In this document: positions 41,247 through 49,922 of the stretch, piece after piece
Position numbering within the stretch: position 1 is the stretch's first letter
Layout: every line of letters begins with the position of its first letter
Program-made: the position numbers and the translations under genes
Assembly: GCA_013204985.1 (NCBI GenBank)
Contig: JABMLG010000007.1
Span: forward strand, 207,656 to 271,655
DNA from: Microbacteriaceae bacterium VKM Ac-2855
GTDB lineage: Bacteria; Actinomycetota; Actinomycetes; Actinomycetales; Microbacteriaceae
Direction of reading: 5' to 3'
DNA: 64,000 bases
Notes under the pieces: generated by a model
Databases searched by the model: none
The model's input: the letters and a program-made list of their open reading frames with translations, nothing else
What the model was told of the DNA's origin: nothing

Positions 41247-42011
41247 ATGACGACGACACCCGCGGCCCCCTCCAAGCACCTCGCGCCGGCTCAGCGCACC
41301 AAGCTGAAGCGAGCGGACGGCAGCCCCATCCGCGTGCTCGTCGTCGACGACGAGAACACCCTCACCGATCTGCTGCAGATGGCGCTGCGCTACGAGGGCT
41401 GGGAGGTCAAGACGGCGGCCGAGGGTCGCACCGCGATCGCCCTCGCCCGCGAGTTCCGCCCCGACGCGATCGTGCTCGACGTCATGCTGCCCGACATCGA
41501 CGGCCTGCAGGTGTTGCAGCGCGTCCGCGCCGACGGCAGCGAGACCCCCGTCCTCTTCCTCACCGCGAAGGACGCGCTCGACGACCGCATCGCCGGCCTC
41601 ACCGCGGGCGGCGACGACTACGTCACCAAGCCCTTCTCACTCGAGGAGCTCGTCGCACGTCTGCGCGGCCTCATCCGCCGCTCGACCCTTCTCGCGGCCG
41701 ACACGAACGACCCACAGGTCGTCGTCGGCGACCTCGTCCTCGACGAGGACAGCCACGAGGTGCGCCGCGGCGACGACGAGATCGAGTTGACCGCCACCGA
41801 GTTCGAGCTGCTGCGCTTCCTGATGCGCAATCCCCGTCGAGTGCTCAGCAAGGCGCAGATCCTCGATCGGGTCTGGTCGTACGACTTCGGCGGCAAATCC
41901 AGCGTCGTCGAGATCTACATCTCGTACCTGCGCAAGAAGATCGACGCCGGACGTAACCCGATGATCCACACGGTTCGCGGCGCGGGCTACATGCTCAAGC
42001 CCGCCGACTGA
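41247..42011 (+). CDS. OmpR/PhoB-type response regulator
   Basis: 254 residues. Receiver domain with VLVVDDENTLTDLLQ, phospho-acceptor Asp in IVLDVMLPDIDGLQVL, and the Lys of VTKPFSLEEL. The C-terminal winged helix has LTATEFELLRFLMRNPRRVL and VEIYISYLRKKI and TVRGAGYML. A 30-residue basic N-terminal extension precedes the receiver. The ATG at 41247 lies 7 nt after CACCAT. The end of the gene runs into a tandem repeat that duplicates its last codons. Confidence 0.96.
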   Translation: MTTTPAAPSKHLAPAQRTKLKRADGSPIRVLVVDDENTLTDLLQMALRYEGWEVKTAAEGRTAIALAREFRPDAIVLDVMLPDIDGLQVLQRVRADGSETPVLFLTAKDALDDRIAGLTAGGDDYVTKPFSLEELVARLRGLIRRSTLLAADTNDPQVVVGDLVLDEDSHEVRRGDDEIELTATEFELLRFLMRNPRRVLSKAQILDRVWSYDFGGKSSVVEIYISYLRKKIDAGRNPMIHTVRGAGYMLKPAD

Positions 42012-42049
42012 AGCCCGCCGACTGATCCCCGCCGACTGATCCCCGCCGA
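41997..42049. repeat. 14-bp tandem repeat spanning the stop codon
   Basis: AAGCCCGCCGACTG (41997-42010) is repeated at 42011, and in the form ATCCCCGCCGACTG at 42025, with a partial fourth copy at 42039. The first copy contains the last codons of the response regulator (Lys-Pro-Ala-Asp-stop), so the gene end has been duplicated and each later copy again carries TGA. Confidence 0.92.
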
Positions 42050-42056
42050 ACAGCCT

Positions 42057-43604
42057 GTGTCGCCCCGCACCGCCCTCGCCGATTTCGCCACCCGCTCCGC
42101 CATGAAGAGCTCCTCCACGCACCAGCGCGCCCCCTGGACCCTGCGCCGCCGAATGGTCGTCGCCGTCGTGGCGATGGTCGCGGTGGTGTCGGCGGTGGTC
42201 GGAGTCGTCAGTGTCGTGGCCCTGCAGTCCTCGCTCGTGCAGCGACTGGACACTCAGGTGCAGCAGGCGGCGAGCCGCTTCGACGTGCCACCCGGCGGCA
42301 ACGACGGCGCGCCCCCCTCGAACAGCGAGAGTTCGCTCACGTCGTACTTGTGCCGGGGCCGAGGCGGCGCGGGCGACACCGGAGGGACGGTCGTCGCGCT
42401 GATCACCGATTCCGTCGCCGTGAGTTGCTACACGACCAGCGACGGCAGCGTCCAGTCCCTCGACGCCGCCCAGCTGGCGACGCTCGCCACCGTCGACAGC
42501 GGCGTCGGCGCGCGACTGAGCGACCCGACGACCGTCGACCTCGGTTCGCTGGGTCGGTACCGTGCGATCGCCATATCGATCGGTGGAGCGACGCAGGTCA
42601 CCGCCATCTCCCTGTCGGATGTGACGCAGACCGTCACCACCCTCATCTGGACGATCCTCGTCGTCTCCCTCCTCGGTATGCTCGCCGCTGCGTTCGCCGC
42701 GACCTGGTTCATCCGTGTGGCTCTGCGCCCGCTCGACCGTGTCGAGTCCACGGCGACCCGAGTCGCCGAGCTGCAACTCGAGCGCGGCGAGGTCGATCTC
42801 GCCGAACGCGTCCCGGAGGCGGACGCCGACACCCGCACCGAGGTCGGCCGGGTGGGGGCCGCGTTCAATCGGATGCTCGACCACGTCGGCGGCGCGCTCG
42901 AAGCGCGTCAGGCGAGCGAGAACAAGGTGCGCCAATTCGTGGCGGATGCGTCGCACGAGTTGCGCACTCCGCTCGCCGCGATCCGCGGGTACGCCGAACT
43001 GCCGCGGCGCGGCGGCGCCGAACTCAGCGACGACGCGGTGTACTCCCTCGACCGCATCGAGTCCGCCGCGACCCGGATGACGTCGCTCGTCGAAGATCTG
43101 CTGCTGCTCGCGCGCCTCGACGAGGGCCGCGACCTGGAGCGCGAATCCGTGGACCTCACGATGGTGCTGATCGAGGCCGTGTCGGACGCGCACGTCGCCG
43201 GCTCCGACCACGAGTGGGATCTCGAGCTGCCCGACGAACCGGTGGAGATCATCGGCGACGGCTTCCGCCTGCACCAGGTGGTCGCGAATCTACTGCGCAA
43301 CGCCAATGTGCACACGCCCCCGGGTACTCGGGTCGTCGCTGCGTTGGACAACGCGATCAACGCCTCCGGAGCACCCGTCGCGGTCGTCACCGTGACCGAC
43401 GACGGCCCCGGCATCGATCCGGCACTGCTGCCCGTGCTCTTCGAGCGCTTCGCCCGCGGCGATTCCTCGCGCGCCCGCACCACCGGATCCACGGGGCTCG
43501 GTCTCGCGATCGTCGCTGCGGTCGTCGAGGCGCACCGTGGCACCGTCACGGTCGACTCCGTGCCCGGTCGCACCGCCTTCCGCGTCGAACTCCCCGCCTC
43601 CTGA
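42057..43604 (+). CDS. HisKA sensor histidine kinase
   Basis: 515 residues from GTG 42057; ATG 42102 is an alternative. Two membrane helices (VVAVVAMVAVVSAVVGVVS near residue 35 and LIWTILVVSLLGMLAAAFA near 205) flank an extracellular sensor of about 145 residues. HAMP follows, then the H-box ADASHELRTPLAAIRGYAEL, the N-box HQVVANLLRNANVHTP, G1 VTDDGPGIDP, F-box FERFARGDSSRARTTG and G2 GLGLAIVAAVV. It phosphorylates the OmpR-type regulator just upstream. A 73-bp palindromic repeat follows. Confidence 0.95.
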   Translation: MSPRTALADFATRSAMKSSSTHQRAPWTLRRRMVVAVVAMVAVVSAVVGVVSVVALQSSLVQRLDTQVQQAASRFDVPPGGNDGAPPSNSESSLTSYLCRGRGGAGDTGGTVVALITDSVAVSCYTTSDGSVQSLDAAQLATLATVDSGVGARLSDPTTVDLGSLGRYRAIAISIGGATQVTAISLSDVTQTVTTLIWTILVVSLLGMLAAAFAATWFIRVALRPLDRVESTATRVAELQLERGEVDLAERVPEADADTRTEVGRVGAAFNRMLDHVGGALEARQASENKVRQFVADASHELRTPLAAIRGYAELPRRGGAELSDDAVYSLDRIESAATRMTSLVEDLLLLARLDEGRDLERESVDLTMVLIEAVSDAHVAGSDHEWDLELPDEPVEIIGDGFRLHQVVANLLRNANVHTPPGTRVVAALDNAINASGAPVAVVTVTDDGPGIDPALLPVLFERFARGDSSRARTTGSTGLGLAIVAAVVEAHRGTVTVDSVPGRTAFRVELPAS

Positions 43605-43617
43605 CCCGCCCCCCTCT

Positions 43618-43690
43618 TGCGAGGGACCCCTCCTGTGCGCGTCGGACCCCCTCTGGGCGGGTCCCGCGCGCACAGGGCGGGTCCCTCGCA
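43618..43690. repeat. 73-bp palindromic repeat, copy 3 of 3
   Basis: Same length and first 32 bases as the copies at 3365 and 29878; it differs from each by about four bases, all in the right half or the centre. Flanking CCCCTCT and AGAAGGGG lengthen the symmetry. It lies between convergent genes (43604 plus, 43715 minus). Confidence 0.9.
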
Positions 43691-43714
43691 AGAAGGGGTG
43701 GGGTGGGGAGACGG

Positions 43715-44740
43715 TTAGACGCCGGTGACGCCGAGCGTGCGGCGGGCGTCGTCGAGGGTGCGGATGATCGCGACGGTCTCGTCGAGGGAGTGCAGCGGCG
43801 ACTCGGTGCGGCCCTCGGCGATGTACCGCGCGAGGGCGACCGCCTCGTAGGCCAGCCCGTCGCCGCCGCCGATCCCCGAACGGTCCAGCCACTCGGCCCG
43901 ATCGTCGCCACGCGTGAGGGCGACGCCGCCCGGCTTCCAGAACGGGCCGACGGCGTCGATGCGGCCCTCGCGTCCGCTCACACTCGCCGCCTGCGCGGTC
44001 TCGGACCAGATCGTCGATGTGGCGATCGACTGCACGCCGCCGGCGTGACGTCCGACGATGGTGGCGACACCGTCGACGCCGGTGTGCGTGAGCGCCCCCG
44101 TCACGGCCACCCAACGGGGCGTGCCGGCCACCATGCTGACGAAACTCGAGGCGTAGACGCCGACATCGAGCAGGCCGCCGCCCGCCAGCTCGGGGGCGTA
44201 GGCGCGACTCGTCGGATCGACGGGGAAGGCACCGCCGAAGTCGGCCGACACCAGCACGGGCTCGCCGATCGCGCCGTTCTCGAGCAGCTGCCGCAGCACG
44301 TCGATGTGCGGCAGGTAGCGCGTCCACATCGCCTCCATCGCGAAGACCCCGGCCGTTCGCGCCGCGGCGACCACCATCTCGGCCTCGGCGGCGGTCGGGG
44401 CGAGCGGCTTCTCGACGAGGACGTGCTTCCCGGCGGCGATGGCCAGCAGCGCCTGCCGTGCGTGCTCGGAATGCGGCGAGGCGATGTAGACGACATCGAC
44501 CTCCGGGTCCTGCACGACGGCCTCGTAGGAGGCGTAGCTGCGGTCGACCCCGAAGCGTTCGGCGAACGTGGCCGAGCGTTCGGCGGAGCGCGATCCGACA
44601 GCGACGATGCGCTGATCCGTGTGGGCGCGCAACGCCGTCGCGAAGCTCGTGGCGATCCCGCCCGGAGCGAGGATCCCCCAGCGCAGCACGGGCGCGTCTC
44701 GGAGGGGCTGGATGCGGGGTTCGGGCATCGTCATCGACAT
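43715..44740 (-). CDS. Gfo/Idh/MocA family oxidoreductase
   Basis: 341 residues. Rossmann start LRWGILAPGGIATSFATAL, signature VEKPLAPTAAEAEMVVAAA, and GGGLLDVGVYASSFVSMVAG where the conserved Asp of the family is present but the usual His is Tyr. This subset resembles dihydrodiol/D-xylose dehydrogenases. The ATG at 44740 is 6 nt from TAGCCT (leaderless). It stands alone, without an isomerase partner. Confidence 0.9.
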   Translation of the reverse strand: MSMTMPEPRIQPLRDAPVLRWGILAPGGIATSFATALRAHTDQRIVAVGSRSAERSATFAERFGVDRSYASYEAVVQDPEVDVVYIASPHSEHARQALLAIAAGKHVLVEKPLAPTAAEAEMVVAAARTAGVFAMEAMWTRYLPHIDVLRQLLENGAIGEPVLVSADFGGAFPVDPTSRAYAPELAGGGLLDVGVYASSFVSMVAGTPRWVAVTGALTHTGVDGVATIVGRHAGGVQSIATSTIWSETAQAASVSGREGRIDAVGPFWKPGGVALTRGDDRAEWLDRSGIGGGDGLAYEAVALARYIAEGRTESPLHSLDETVAIIRTLDDARRTLGVTGV

Positions 44741-44821
44741 GACGCCAGGCTATCCGGCGACCCTGAACCGTTCCGTCGCGCCGCGACAGCAGAGCCATCC
44801 CGCGCAGGCACAATGGTCATG

Positions 44822-45760
44822 ATGACTTCCACCGCCGCTCTCGCCACCGCCGCCTCCGTCCCTCCGCTGGGTCTCCTCCTCGACGTGGACGGGCCCATCG
44901 CCAGCCCGGTCACGCGAACGCTCTCCATCGACTCGATCGCCGACGACCTGGTCGCTCTCGCGAACGCCGGTGTGCCGATCGTGTTCAACACCGGTCGATC
45001 GGATGCGTTCCTCACGGAGCGCGTGCTGCCCGCACTGATCGAGCGCGGCGTCGCCCACGATGCGCGCATCGTCTGCATCTGCGAAAAGGGTGCGGTCTGG
45101 TTCACGGTCGACGATCGCGGAACGTCCGAGCCGATCGTCGACGAGAGCCTGGCCATCCCGGCTCCGGTCGCGGCCGATCTCAAGACCATGATCATCCGCG
45201 ACTACGCCGATCTGGTCTTCTTCGATGAGACGAAGCGCGCGATGGTCTCGGCCGAGCAGCTGCTCGAGGTCTCGAGCGAGGAGTACCTCGGCCGTCAGCT
45301 GGTGTTCGATGCGGATGCGTTGCAGATCATGACGGCGCACGGTCTCGGGGTCGAACGCCGCGGCATCCGCTACCCCGACGACGCGGGCGAGGTCGGCTAC
45401 CGCATCGACCCGACCGTGATCTCGACCGACATCGAGTCGAACGTGCTGGGTAAGGATCTCGGCGCCCGGCGCGCGATCGAGCTCCTGACCGCCACCGGCG
45501 AGGTGCCCCGCGTCTGGCGCACCGTCGGCGACTCCCGCAGCGATTACGCGATGGCCGACTGGCTGCACGAGCACGAGTTCGAGGTGGCGCACGTCGATGT
45601 CCGCCCGGCCGAGGGCGTACCGACCAAGCCCTACGACGTGCTGGTGCACGACACCCTCATCCACGACGACGCCGGTGCGGTCTTCCTGTCGCGCTGGGCC
45701 GCGCGCCTCGCCGACCCCACCGCGCCCGAGCTCGGCGACGGCGTCTCGCTGCACGCCTGA
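44822..45760 (+). CDS. HAD superfamily hydrolase
   Basis: 312 residues. HAD motif I is LLLDVDGPIASP (nucleophile D-x-D), motif II FNTGRSD, and motif IV GDSRSDYAMADWLH. The large cap inserted between motifs II and IV (about 140 residues) suggests a Cof-type or sugar-phosphate phosphatase. CACAAT at 44809 is 7 nt from the ATG at 44822 and 4 nt from an ATG at 44819; the former matches the spacing of other leaderless starts here. Confidence 0.9.
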   Translation: MTSTAALATAASVPPLGLLLDVDGPIASPVTRTLSIDSIADDLVALANAGVPIVFNTGRSDAFLTERVLPALIERGVAHDARIVCICEKGAVWFTVDDRGTSEPIVDESLAIPAPVAADLKTMIIRDYADLVFFDETKRAMVSAEQLLEVSSEEYLGRQLVFDADALQIMTAHGLGVERRGIRYPDDAGEVGYRIDPTVISTDIESNVLGKDLGARRAIELLTATGEVPRVWRTVGDSRSDYAMADWLHEHEFEVAHVDVRPAEGVPTKPYDVLVHDTLIHDDAGAVFLSRWAARLADPTAPELGDGVSLHA

Positions 45761-45829
45761 TCGGCGCTGCCCGGTCAACCCCGATCGATCGTGCCGCGTT
45801 TCGTCGAATCGCCCCGTACCGTTGACCCC

Positions 45830-46672
45830 ATGCGTATCGCGGTAACCGGAGGTTCGGGCAAGCTCGGCAGGAGCGTCGTGAGACGACTCCGCGACGACGG
45901 TCACGAGGTGATCAATCTCGATCGGGCGGGGGAGCGCGGCCCGGGCTTCGTGCGCATCGACATCACGAACTACGGCGAGGTCATCGACGCCCTGCAGTCC
46001 GTCAACGACCAGCACACCGGGGTCGACGCGCTGGTGCACCTCGCCGCGATCCCGGCGCCGGGCATCCTGCCCGACATCGCCACGTTCCACAACAACATGC
46101 TGGCGACCTTCAACGTGTTCCACGCCGCGATCCGACTCGGCATCACCAACATCGTCTACGCCTCCAGCGAGACGGTGCTCGGCCTGCCGTTCGACGTCGA
46201 CCCGCCCTACATCCCGGTCGACGAGGAGTACCCGGCCCGGCCCGAATCGGTCTACTCGCTCACGAAGCACCTGGAGGAGCAGCTCGCTATCGAGCTCTGC
46301 CGCTGGCATCCGCAGCTGAAGATCATCGGCCTGCGCTTCTCGAACGTTATGGACCCCGCCGACTACGCAGAATTCCCGTTCGACGCGGATGCACGCACGC
46401 GCAAATGGAACCTGTGGGGCTACATCGACGGCCGCGACGGCGCTCAGGCCGTGGTGAAGGCGTTGGCCCTCGAGGCGACCGGCTTCGACCGCTTCATCAT
46501 CGCGGCGGCCGACACCGTGATGACCCGCCCCAACGCGGAGCTCGTCGCGGAAGTGTTCCCGGATGTGCCGACGAAGCGCCCGTTCGACGACTACGAGACG
46601 CTGCTGTCGATCGACAAGGCCCGCCGCATCCTCGGCTTCGCGCCCGAGCACTCCTGGCGCGACTCCCAGTAA
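45830..46672 (+). CDS. NAD(P)-dependent epimerase/dehydratase (extended SDR)
   Basis: 280 residues. Nucleotide-binding motif AVTGGSGKLGRSVVRRL, the Asp of NLDRAGERG that selects NAD, VHLAAIPAPG, and the catalytic YxxxK in SVYSLTKHLEEQ. It is shorter than GalE and probably acts on a sugar or uronic acid. The ATG is 7 nt after TACCGT. It ends at a palindromic junction. Confidence 0.9.
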   Translation: MRIAVTGGSGKLGRSVVRRLRDDGHEVINLDRAGERGPGFVRIDITNYGEVIDALQSVNDQHTGVDALVHLAAIPAPGILPDIATFHNNMLATFNVFHAAIRLGITNIVYASSETVLGLPFDVDPPYIPVDEEYPARPESVYSLTKHLEEQLAIELCRWHPQLKIIGLRFSNVMDPADYAEFPFDADARTRKWNLWGYIDGRDGAQAVVKALALEATGFDRFIIAAADTVMTRPNAELVAEVFPDVPTKRPFDDYETLLSIDKARRILGFAPEHSWRDSQ

Positions 46673-46679
46673 GCGACCG

Positions 46680-46792
46680 CGCTGTCGTCGAACCCGGCCG
46701 CGCTGTCGTTTTCGCCGCGCGCTGGTGGCATGCCACCCGCGCGCGGCCAAAACGACAGCGCAGAACGACAGCGCAGGACGACAGCGCTGCCG
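46680..46792. repeat. Nested palindrome, CGCTGTCGTTTT family, copy 2
   Basis: The core (about 46700-46761) shares arm and loop with 18997-19059, including the palindromic GGTGGCATGCCACC loop. Around it CGCTGTCGT occurs once more on the left (46680) and ACGACAGCG twice more on the right, so the outer parts also pair. It fills the convergent junction 46672-46798. Confidence 0.85.
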
Positions 46793-46797
46793 CGTGA

Positions 46798-47649
46798 CTA
46801 CGCCTCGGGGATGTAGTTGAACGTGTCGGGGTTCGGGCCGGTGCGGTGGTCGCGGTTCAAGCCGTCGATCGCGGCGATCGACTCCTCGTCGAGCTCGAAG
46901 TCGAACAGTGCGAAGTTCTCCTCGACGCGCGCGCGGGTGACCGACTTCGGGAACACGACGTCGCCGCGCTGGATGTGCCAGCGCAGGACGACCTGCGCGG
47001 GCGTGCGCTCGACCAGCCGGGCGATGCGGACGATCGCCTCGTCCTCGAGCACCAGGCCCTGGGCGATCGGCGACCACGCCTCGGTCACGATGCCGTGCTC
47101 GGCGCCGAAGGCACGAAGCTCGGTCTGGGTCAGGTAGGGGTGCACCTCGATCTGGTTCACGGCCGGCGTGATCGTGGTCTCGGCGTGCAGGCGGCGCAGG
47201 TGGTTCGCCTGGAAGTTGGACACTCCGATGGCCTTCGCCTTGCCGCTGCGGTAGATCTCCTCCATCGCCTTCCACGTCTCTACGTAGTCGCCGACCTCGG
47301 GCAGTGGCCAGTGGATGAGGAACAGATCGACGTAGGGGGAGCCGAGCGCGTCGAGCGTGCGGTCGATCGCCGCAAGGGCGTCTTCGCGGGCGTGGAAGCC
47401 GTTGTTCAGCTTGCTGGTGACGAACACCTCGCCGCGGTCGAGTCCGGATGAACGCAGCGCCGCGCCGACCCCGGCCTCGTTGCCGTACATCTCGGCCGTG
47501 TCGATGTGGCGGTAGCCGACCTCGAGAGCGGTGAGGGTTGCGGCCTCGGTCTTCTCGGGCTCGATCTGGAAGACGCCGAAGCCCAGCTGAGGGATCTCGA
47601 CGCCGTTGTTGAGGGTGATCGTGGGGACGGTTTCAGTTGCCGAAGTCAT
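46798..47649 (-). CDS. Aldo/keto reductase
   Basis: 283 residues. The AKR signatures are YRHIDTAEMYGNEAGVG (catalytic Asp and Tyr), VTSKLNNGFH (catalytic Lys), FLIHWPLP (catalytic His) and VFPKSVTRARVEENFALFDF (NADPH-binding). Typical of bacterial 2,5-diketo-gluconate reductase-like AKR5 enzymes. The ATG at 47649 was chosen; no clear ribosome binding site is seen. Confidence 0.94.
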   Translation of the reverse strand: MTSATETVPTITLNNGVEIPQLGFGVFQIEPEKTEAATLTALEVGYRHIDTAEMYGNEAGVGAALRSSGLDRGEVFVTSKLNNGFHAREDALAAIDRTLDALGSPYVDLFLIHWPLPEVGDYVETWKAMEEIYRSGKAKAIGVSNFQANHLRRLHAETTITPAVNQIEVHPYLTQTELRAFGAEHGIVTEAWSPIAQGLVLEDEAIVRIARLVERTPAQVVLRWHIQRGDVVFPKSVTRARVEENFALFDFELDEESIAAIDGLNRDHRTGPNPDTFNYIPEA

Positions 47650-47751
47650 GTGACGAGCCAACTCCCTCGGCCCCGGCCGCGGCAAGCCGTTTACGCGGGA
47701 CGCGAACGCCCGGAGCCGGATGCGAGTCGGATGCGGGACGGGCCGACCCGC

Positions 47752-48558
47752 TCAGACGAAGAACGCCGCCAGGGCGGGCGCCATCGCCTTGGCCGACACT
47801 TCGTGCGTCTGGCCGGCGAGTTCGCGGAACTCGGCGCCCGGTACGGCCGCTGCGACATCTCGGACCGCGCGCTTCATGTTCGCCTTGCCCTTGCCGCCGC
47901 CGAGCACGAGCGTCCGCGCGCGCACCGCGGCGAGGCGCTCGATCGGCACGGTGAAGTCGCCCATCACCGCAGCGTCGTAGGGCAGCGTGTGAGCGACGGC
48001 GCGCACCTTGGGCCATACGCCCGGGATCACCCGCATCATCAACGGGACGAACGCCGGGGCACCGACCATGTCGACCAGGAAGTACTTCACCGCGGCGGGG
48101 CGGTCGTTCGCATCGATGAGCCGCTGCAGCGCCGCTCGGTGGTCGATCCGAGACTGCTCGCTGCCGGCGGCCGAGATGTAGGGAGTCTCGTAGACGGCGA
48201 GCGAGCGCATCGGCACACCGGCGATCGCCGCTTCGAGAGCGAGGGCTCCGCCTGAGGAGGTTCCGTAGACGAACGGGTCCGCTCCAGCAGCTCGGATCAC
48301 CGCGGCGAGATCCTCGACCTCGCGCGCTACGGCGTACGGAGCGGTGTCGCCGCTGTCGTCGCGGCCGCGGCGGTCGTAGAACGTGACCGTGTACCGGTCG
48401 GCGAGGGCCTCGGCGAGCGCGCGCGCCGGGCCGAAGCCGCGGCGGCACATCGCACCGTCGACGAGGACGACTGCGGGGCCCGTGCCGATCGTCTCGATCG
48501 CGATCCGGGTGCCGTCGACGGAGCGGACCGTCGCTGTGAGGGTGCTGGTGCCGGCCAT
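47752..48558 (-). CDS. Alpha/beta hydrolase
   Basis: 268 residues. Oxyanion region VVLVDGAMCRRGFG, arginine-rich FYDRRGRDDSG, nucleophile VYGTSSGGALALEA (Ser in G-T-S-S-G), and a C-terminal FRELAGQTHEVSAK that holds the His. The substrate is unknown. The start has AAAGGGGCGGCGG upstream. A 26-bp palindrome just upstream (48576-48601) looks like an operator of a regulator not encoded nearby. Confidence 0.88.
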   Translation of the reverse strand: MAGTSTLTATVRSVDGTRIAIETIGTGPAVVLVDGAMCRRGFGPARALAEALADRYTVTFYDRRGRDDSGDTAPYAVAREVEDLAAVIRAAGADPFVYGTSSGGALALEAAIAGVPMRSLAVYETPYISAAGSEQSRIDHRAALQRLIDANDRPAAVKYFLVDMVGAPAFVPLMMRVIPGVWPKVRAVAHTLPYDAAVMGDFTVPIERLAAVRARTLVLGGGKGKANMKRAVRDVAAAVPGAEFRELAGQTHEVSAKAMAPALAAFFV

Positions 48559-48575
48559 CCGCCGCCCCTTTCATA

Positions 48576-48601
48576 ACCGAATTGTTTCAGAACTGTTCGG
48601 T
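48576..48601. promoter_or_regulatory. Operator-like palindrome upstream of the hydrolase
   Basis: ACCGAA and TTCGGT are symmetric outer arms of a 26-bp imperfect inverted repeat with partly symmetric interior. It is AT-rich and 18 bp upstream of the hydrolase start. No divergent regulator lies next to it. Confidence 0.45.
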
Positions 48602-48638
48602 AATGTATCGCGCGCATCCTGCCGGTGCAACACGAAAA

Positions 48639-48677
48639 ACGGATCCGCCCCACACGCAAGGCGTGGGGCGGATCCGT
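48639..48677 (-). terminator. Rho-independent terminator of the GlsB/YeaQ gene
   Basis: Exact 15-bp arms (48639-48653, 48663-48677), 9-base loop, and a TTTTT run on the minus strand. It closes the minus-strand gene that ends at 48696. Confidence 0.9.
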
Positions 48678-48695
48678 TCAGTGCGACTGCGACGA

Positions 48696-48962
48696 TTACG
48701 CGCGGCTGCGACGACCGACGATGGCGCCGTAGATGACGAGCACGATGAGCGCGCCGACGATCGCGAGGACCCAGCTGCCCAGGTCGAAGAAGCCGTCGAT
48801 GCCGACGCCGAAGACCGCGCTGCCGATGAAGCCGCCCAGAAGAGCGCCGACGACGCCGAGGACCAGCGTCGCGATCCAGCCGCCACCCTGACGGCCCGGG
48901 AGGATCGCCTTCGCGATTGCGCCGGCGATGAGTCCGAGAAGAAGGAATCCGAGAATGCCCAT
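48696..48962 (-). CDS. GlsB/YeaQ/YmgE-family stress-response membrane protein
   Basis: 88 residues with three hydrophobic glycine-rich helices (MGILGFLLLGLIAGAIAKAI, WIATLVLGVVGALLGGFIG, WVLAIVGALIVLVIYGAIVG) and the basic tail RRSRA. The GRQGGG loop is typical of the family. Function in stress is inferred from the family. The start has a strong AAGGAGTAACACC site. Confidence 0.95.
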   Translation of the reverse strand: MGILGFLLLGLIAGAIAKAILPGRQGGGWIATLVLGVVGALLGGFIGSAVFGVGIDGFFDLGSWVLAIVGALIVLVIYGAIVGRRSRA

Positions 48963-49043
48963 GGTGTTACTCCTTAGTTGAATGATCGGTGTTCCGATCG
49001 AATGCTGCGTCGCGTCGTGCGCCGACGCAGCGAGATGTGGGGG

Positions 49044-49268
49044 TCAGTGCGAGAGGCGGCTGCGCGCCTTCTTGGCGATGGCGCCGAACTGACGGGCCTC
49101 CTTCTTGGAGGCCTTCTTGATCTTCTTGCGGGTCTTCTTCGTGGCGGGGTCGTTCCAGACCCCCAACGCGAGATGCTTGATCTCCTCGAAGCGTCCCCGA
49201 CCGGCGCGAGCGCCGAAGACATAGGCGGTGGCGGCGACGAGCACGAGCAGAACGAGTCGTGGATTCAT
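49044..49268 (-). CDS. Small membrane-anchored lysine-rich protein
   Basis: 74 residues: one N-terminal helix (RLVLLVLVAATAYVFGA), then a highly basic tail (KKTRKKIKKASKKEARQFG). The pattern resembles a YtxH-like or membrane-anchored DNA/cell-envelope-binding protein, but I do not recognise the family. It has a good site, AAGGGAACCGC, before ATG 49268. It lies next to a stress membrane protein. Confidence 0.75.
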   Translation of the reverse strand: MNPRLVLLVLVAATAYVFGARAGRGRFEEIKHLALGVWNDPATKKTRKKIKKASKKEARQFGAIAKKARSRLSH

Positions 49269-49465
49269 GCGGTTCCCTTCTCGGTTCGACTGGCAGGCGG
49301 AATTGGCCTCAGTCCATTTCACTCCACCGTGCGGATCGCCCCAAATCCTGATCCGACCATTGACAGCGGGGGTCGATTCATGGCTTCTCCTGTCGATTCC
49401 GGCGTCGCGGGTGCAGGATCGTGTCGGAATCGAACGCCGCAACAGCCGATCCGGAGGGAATTCAG

Positions 49466-49729
49466 ATGAGTGATATCGAACTGGGCATCGTCGACTACAC
49501 GGTCAAGGCGGAGGTGTACGAGGAGGTCGGTGGCGATTTCGACACCGAGGCCGTCGACGACGCGGTTCTCGCTGCGCTCAACGCTCAGCTGCCCGCTGGC
49601 CTTACGGTGACGCGCAGCGGTCATGTGCGAGGTGACGAATCGCTCCGCGCGACCGCCGAGGCGACGGATTGGCGGAGCCTCCTCGATGCGATCGACCTCG
49701 ACAGCATCCTGGCGTCGCACGGCCGCTGA
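49466..49729 (+). CDS. Small acidic hypothetical protein
   Basis: 87 residues, acidic, no membrane segment (MSDIELGIVDYTVKAEVYEE). Start ATG 49466 follows CGGAGGGAATTCAG. I do not recognise it. It is divergent from the lysine-rich membrane gene; the 197 bp between them hold no further gene. Confidence 0.7.
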   Translation: MSDIELGIVDYTVKAEVYEEVGGDFDTEAVDDAVLAALNAQLPAGLTVTRSGHVRGDESLRATAEATDWRSLLDAIDLDSILASHGR

Positions 49730-49755
49730 CCCACGCGAGTCGCGCGTGCTCGCCC

Positions 49756-49827
49756 GACACAACCTCGGTTGAGAGCATCCGTCAGCGCCCACCAGCGCTG
49801 AGCGCCACTCTCAGCCGAGGTTGTGTC
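49756..49827. terminator. Long palindrome at convergent junction
   Basis: Arms 49756-49775 and 49808-49827 match at 19 of 20 bases (GACACAACCTCGG...). Inside, TCAGCGC and GCGCTGA form a second short stem. It lies between 49729 (plus) and 49923 (minus). Confidence 0.7.
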
Positions 49828-49922
49828 CGCATCCGGCGAACCGGCGCGCGGCTACCCGACGAAGACGCCGTCGACAGCACCGACGAACGAGACACCCCGA
49901 ACCTCGATCGCCGGTCGCGCGT

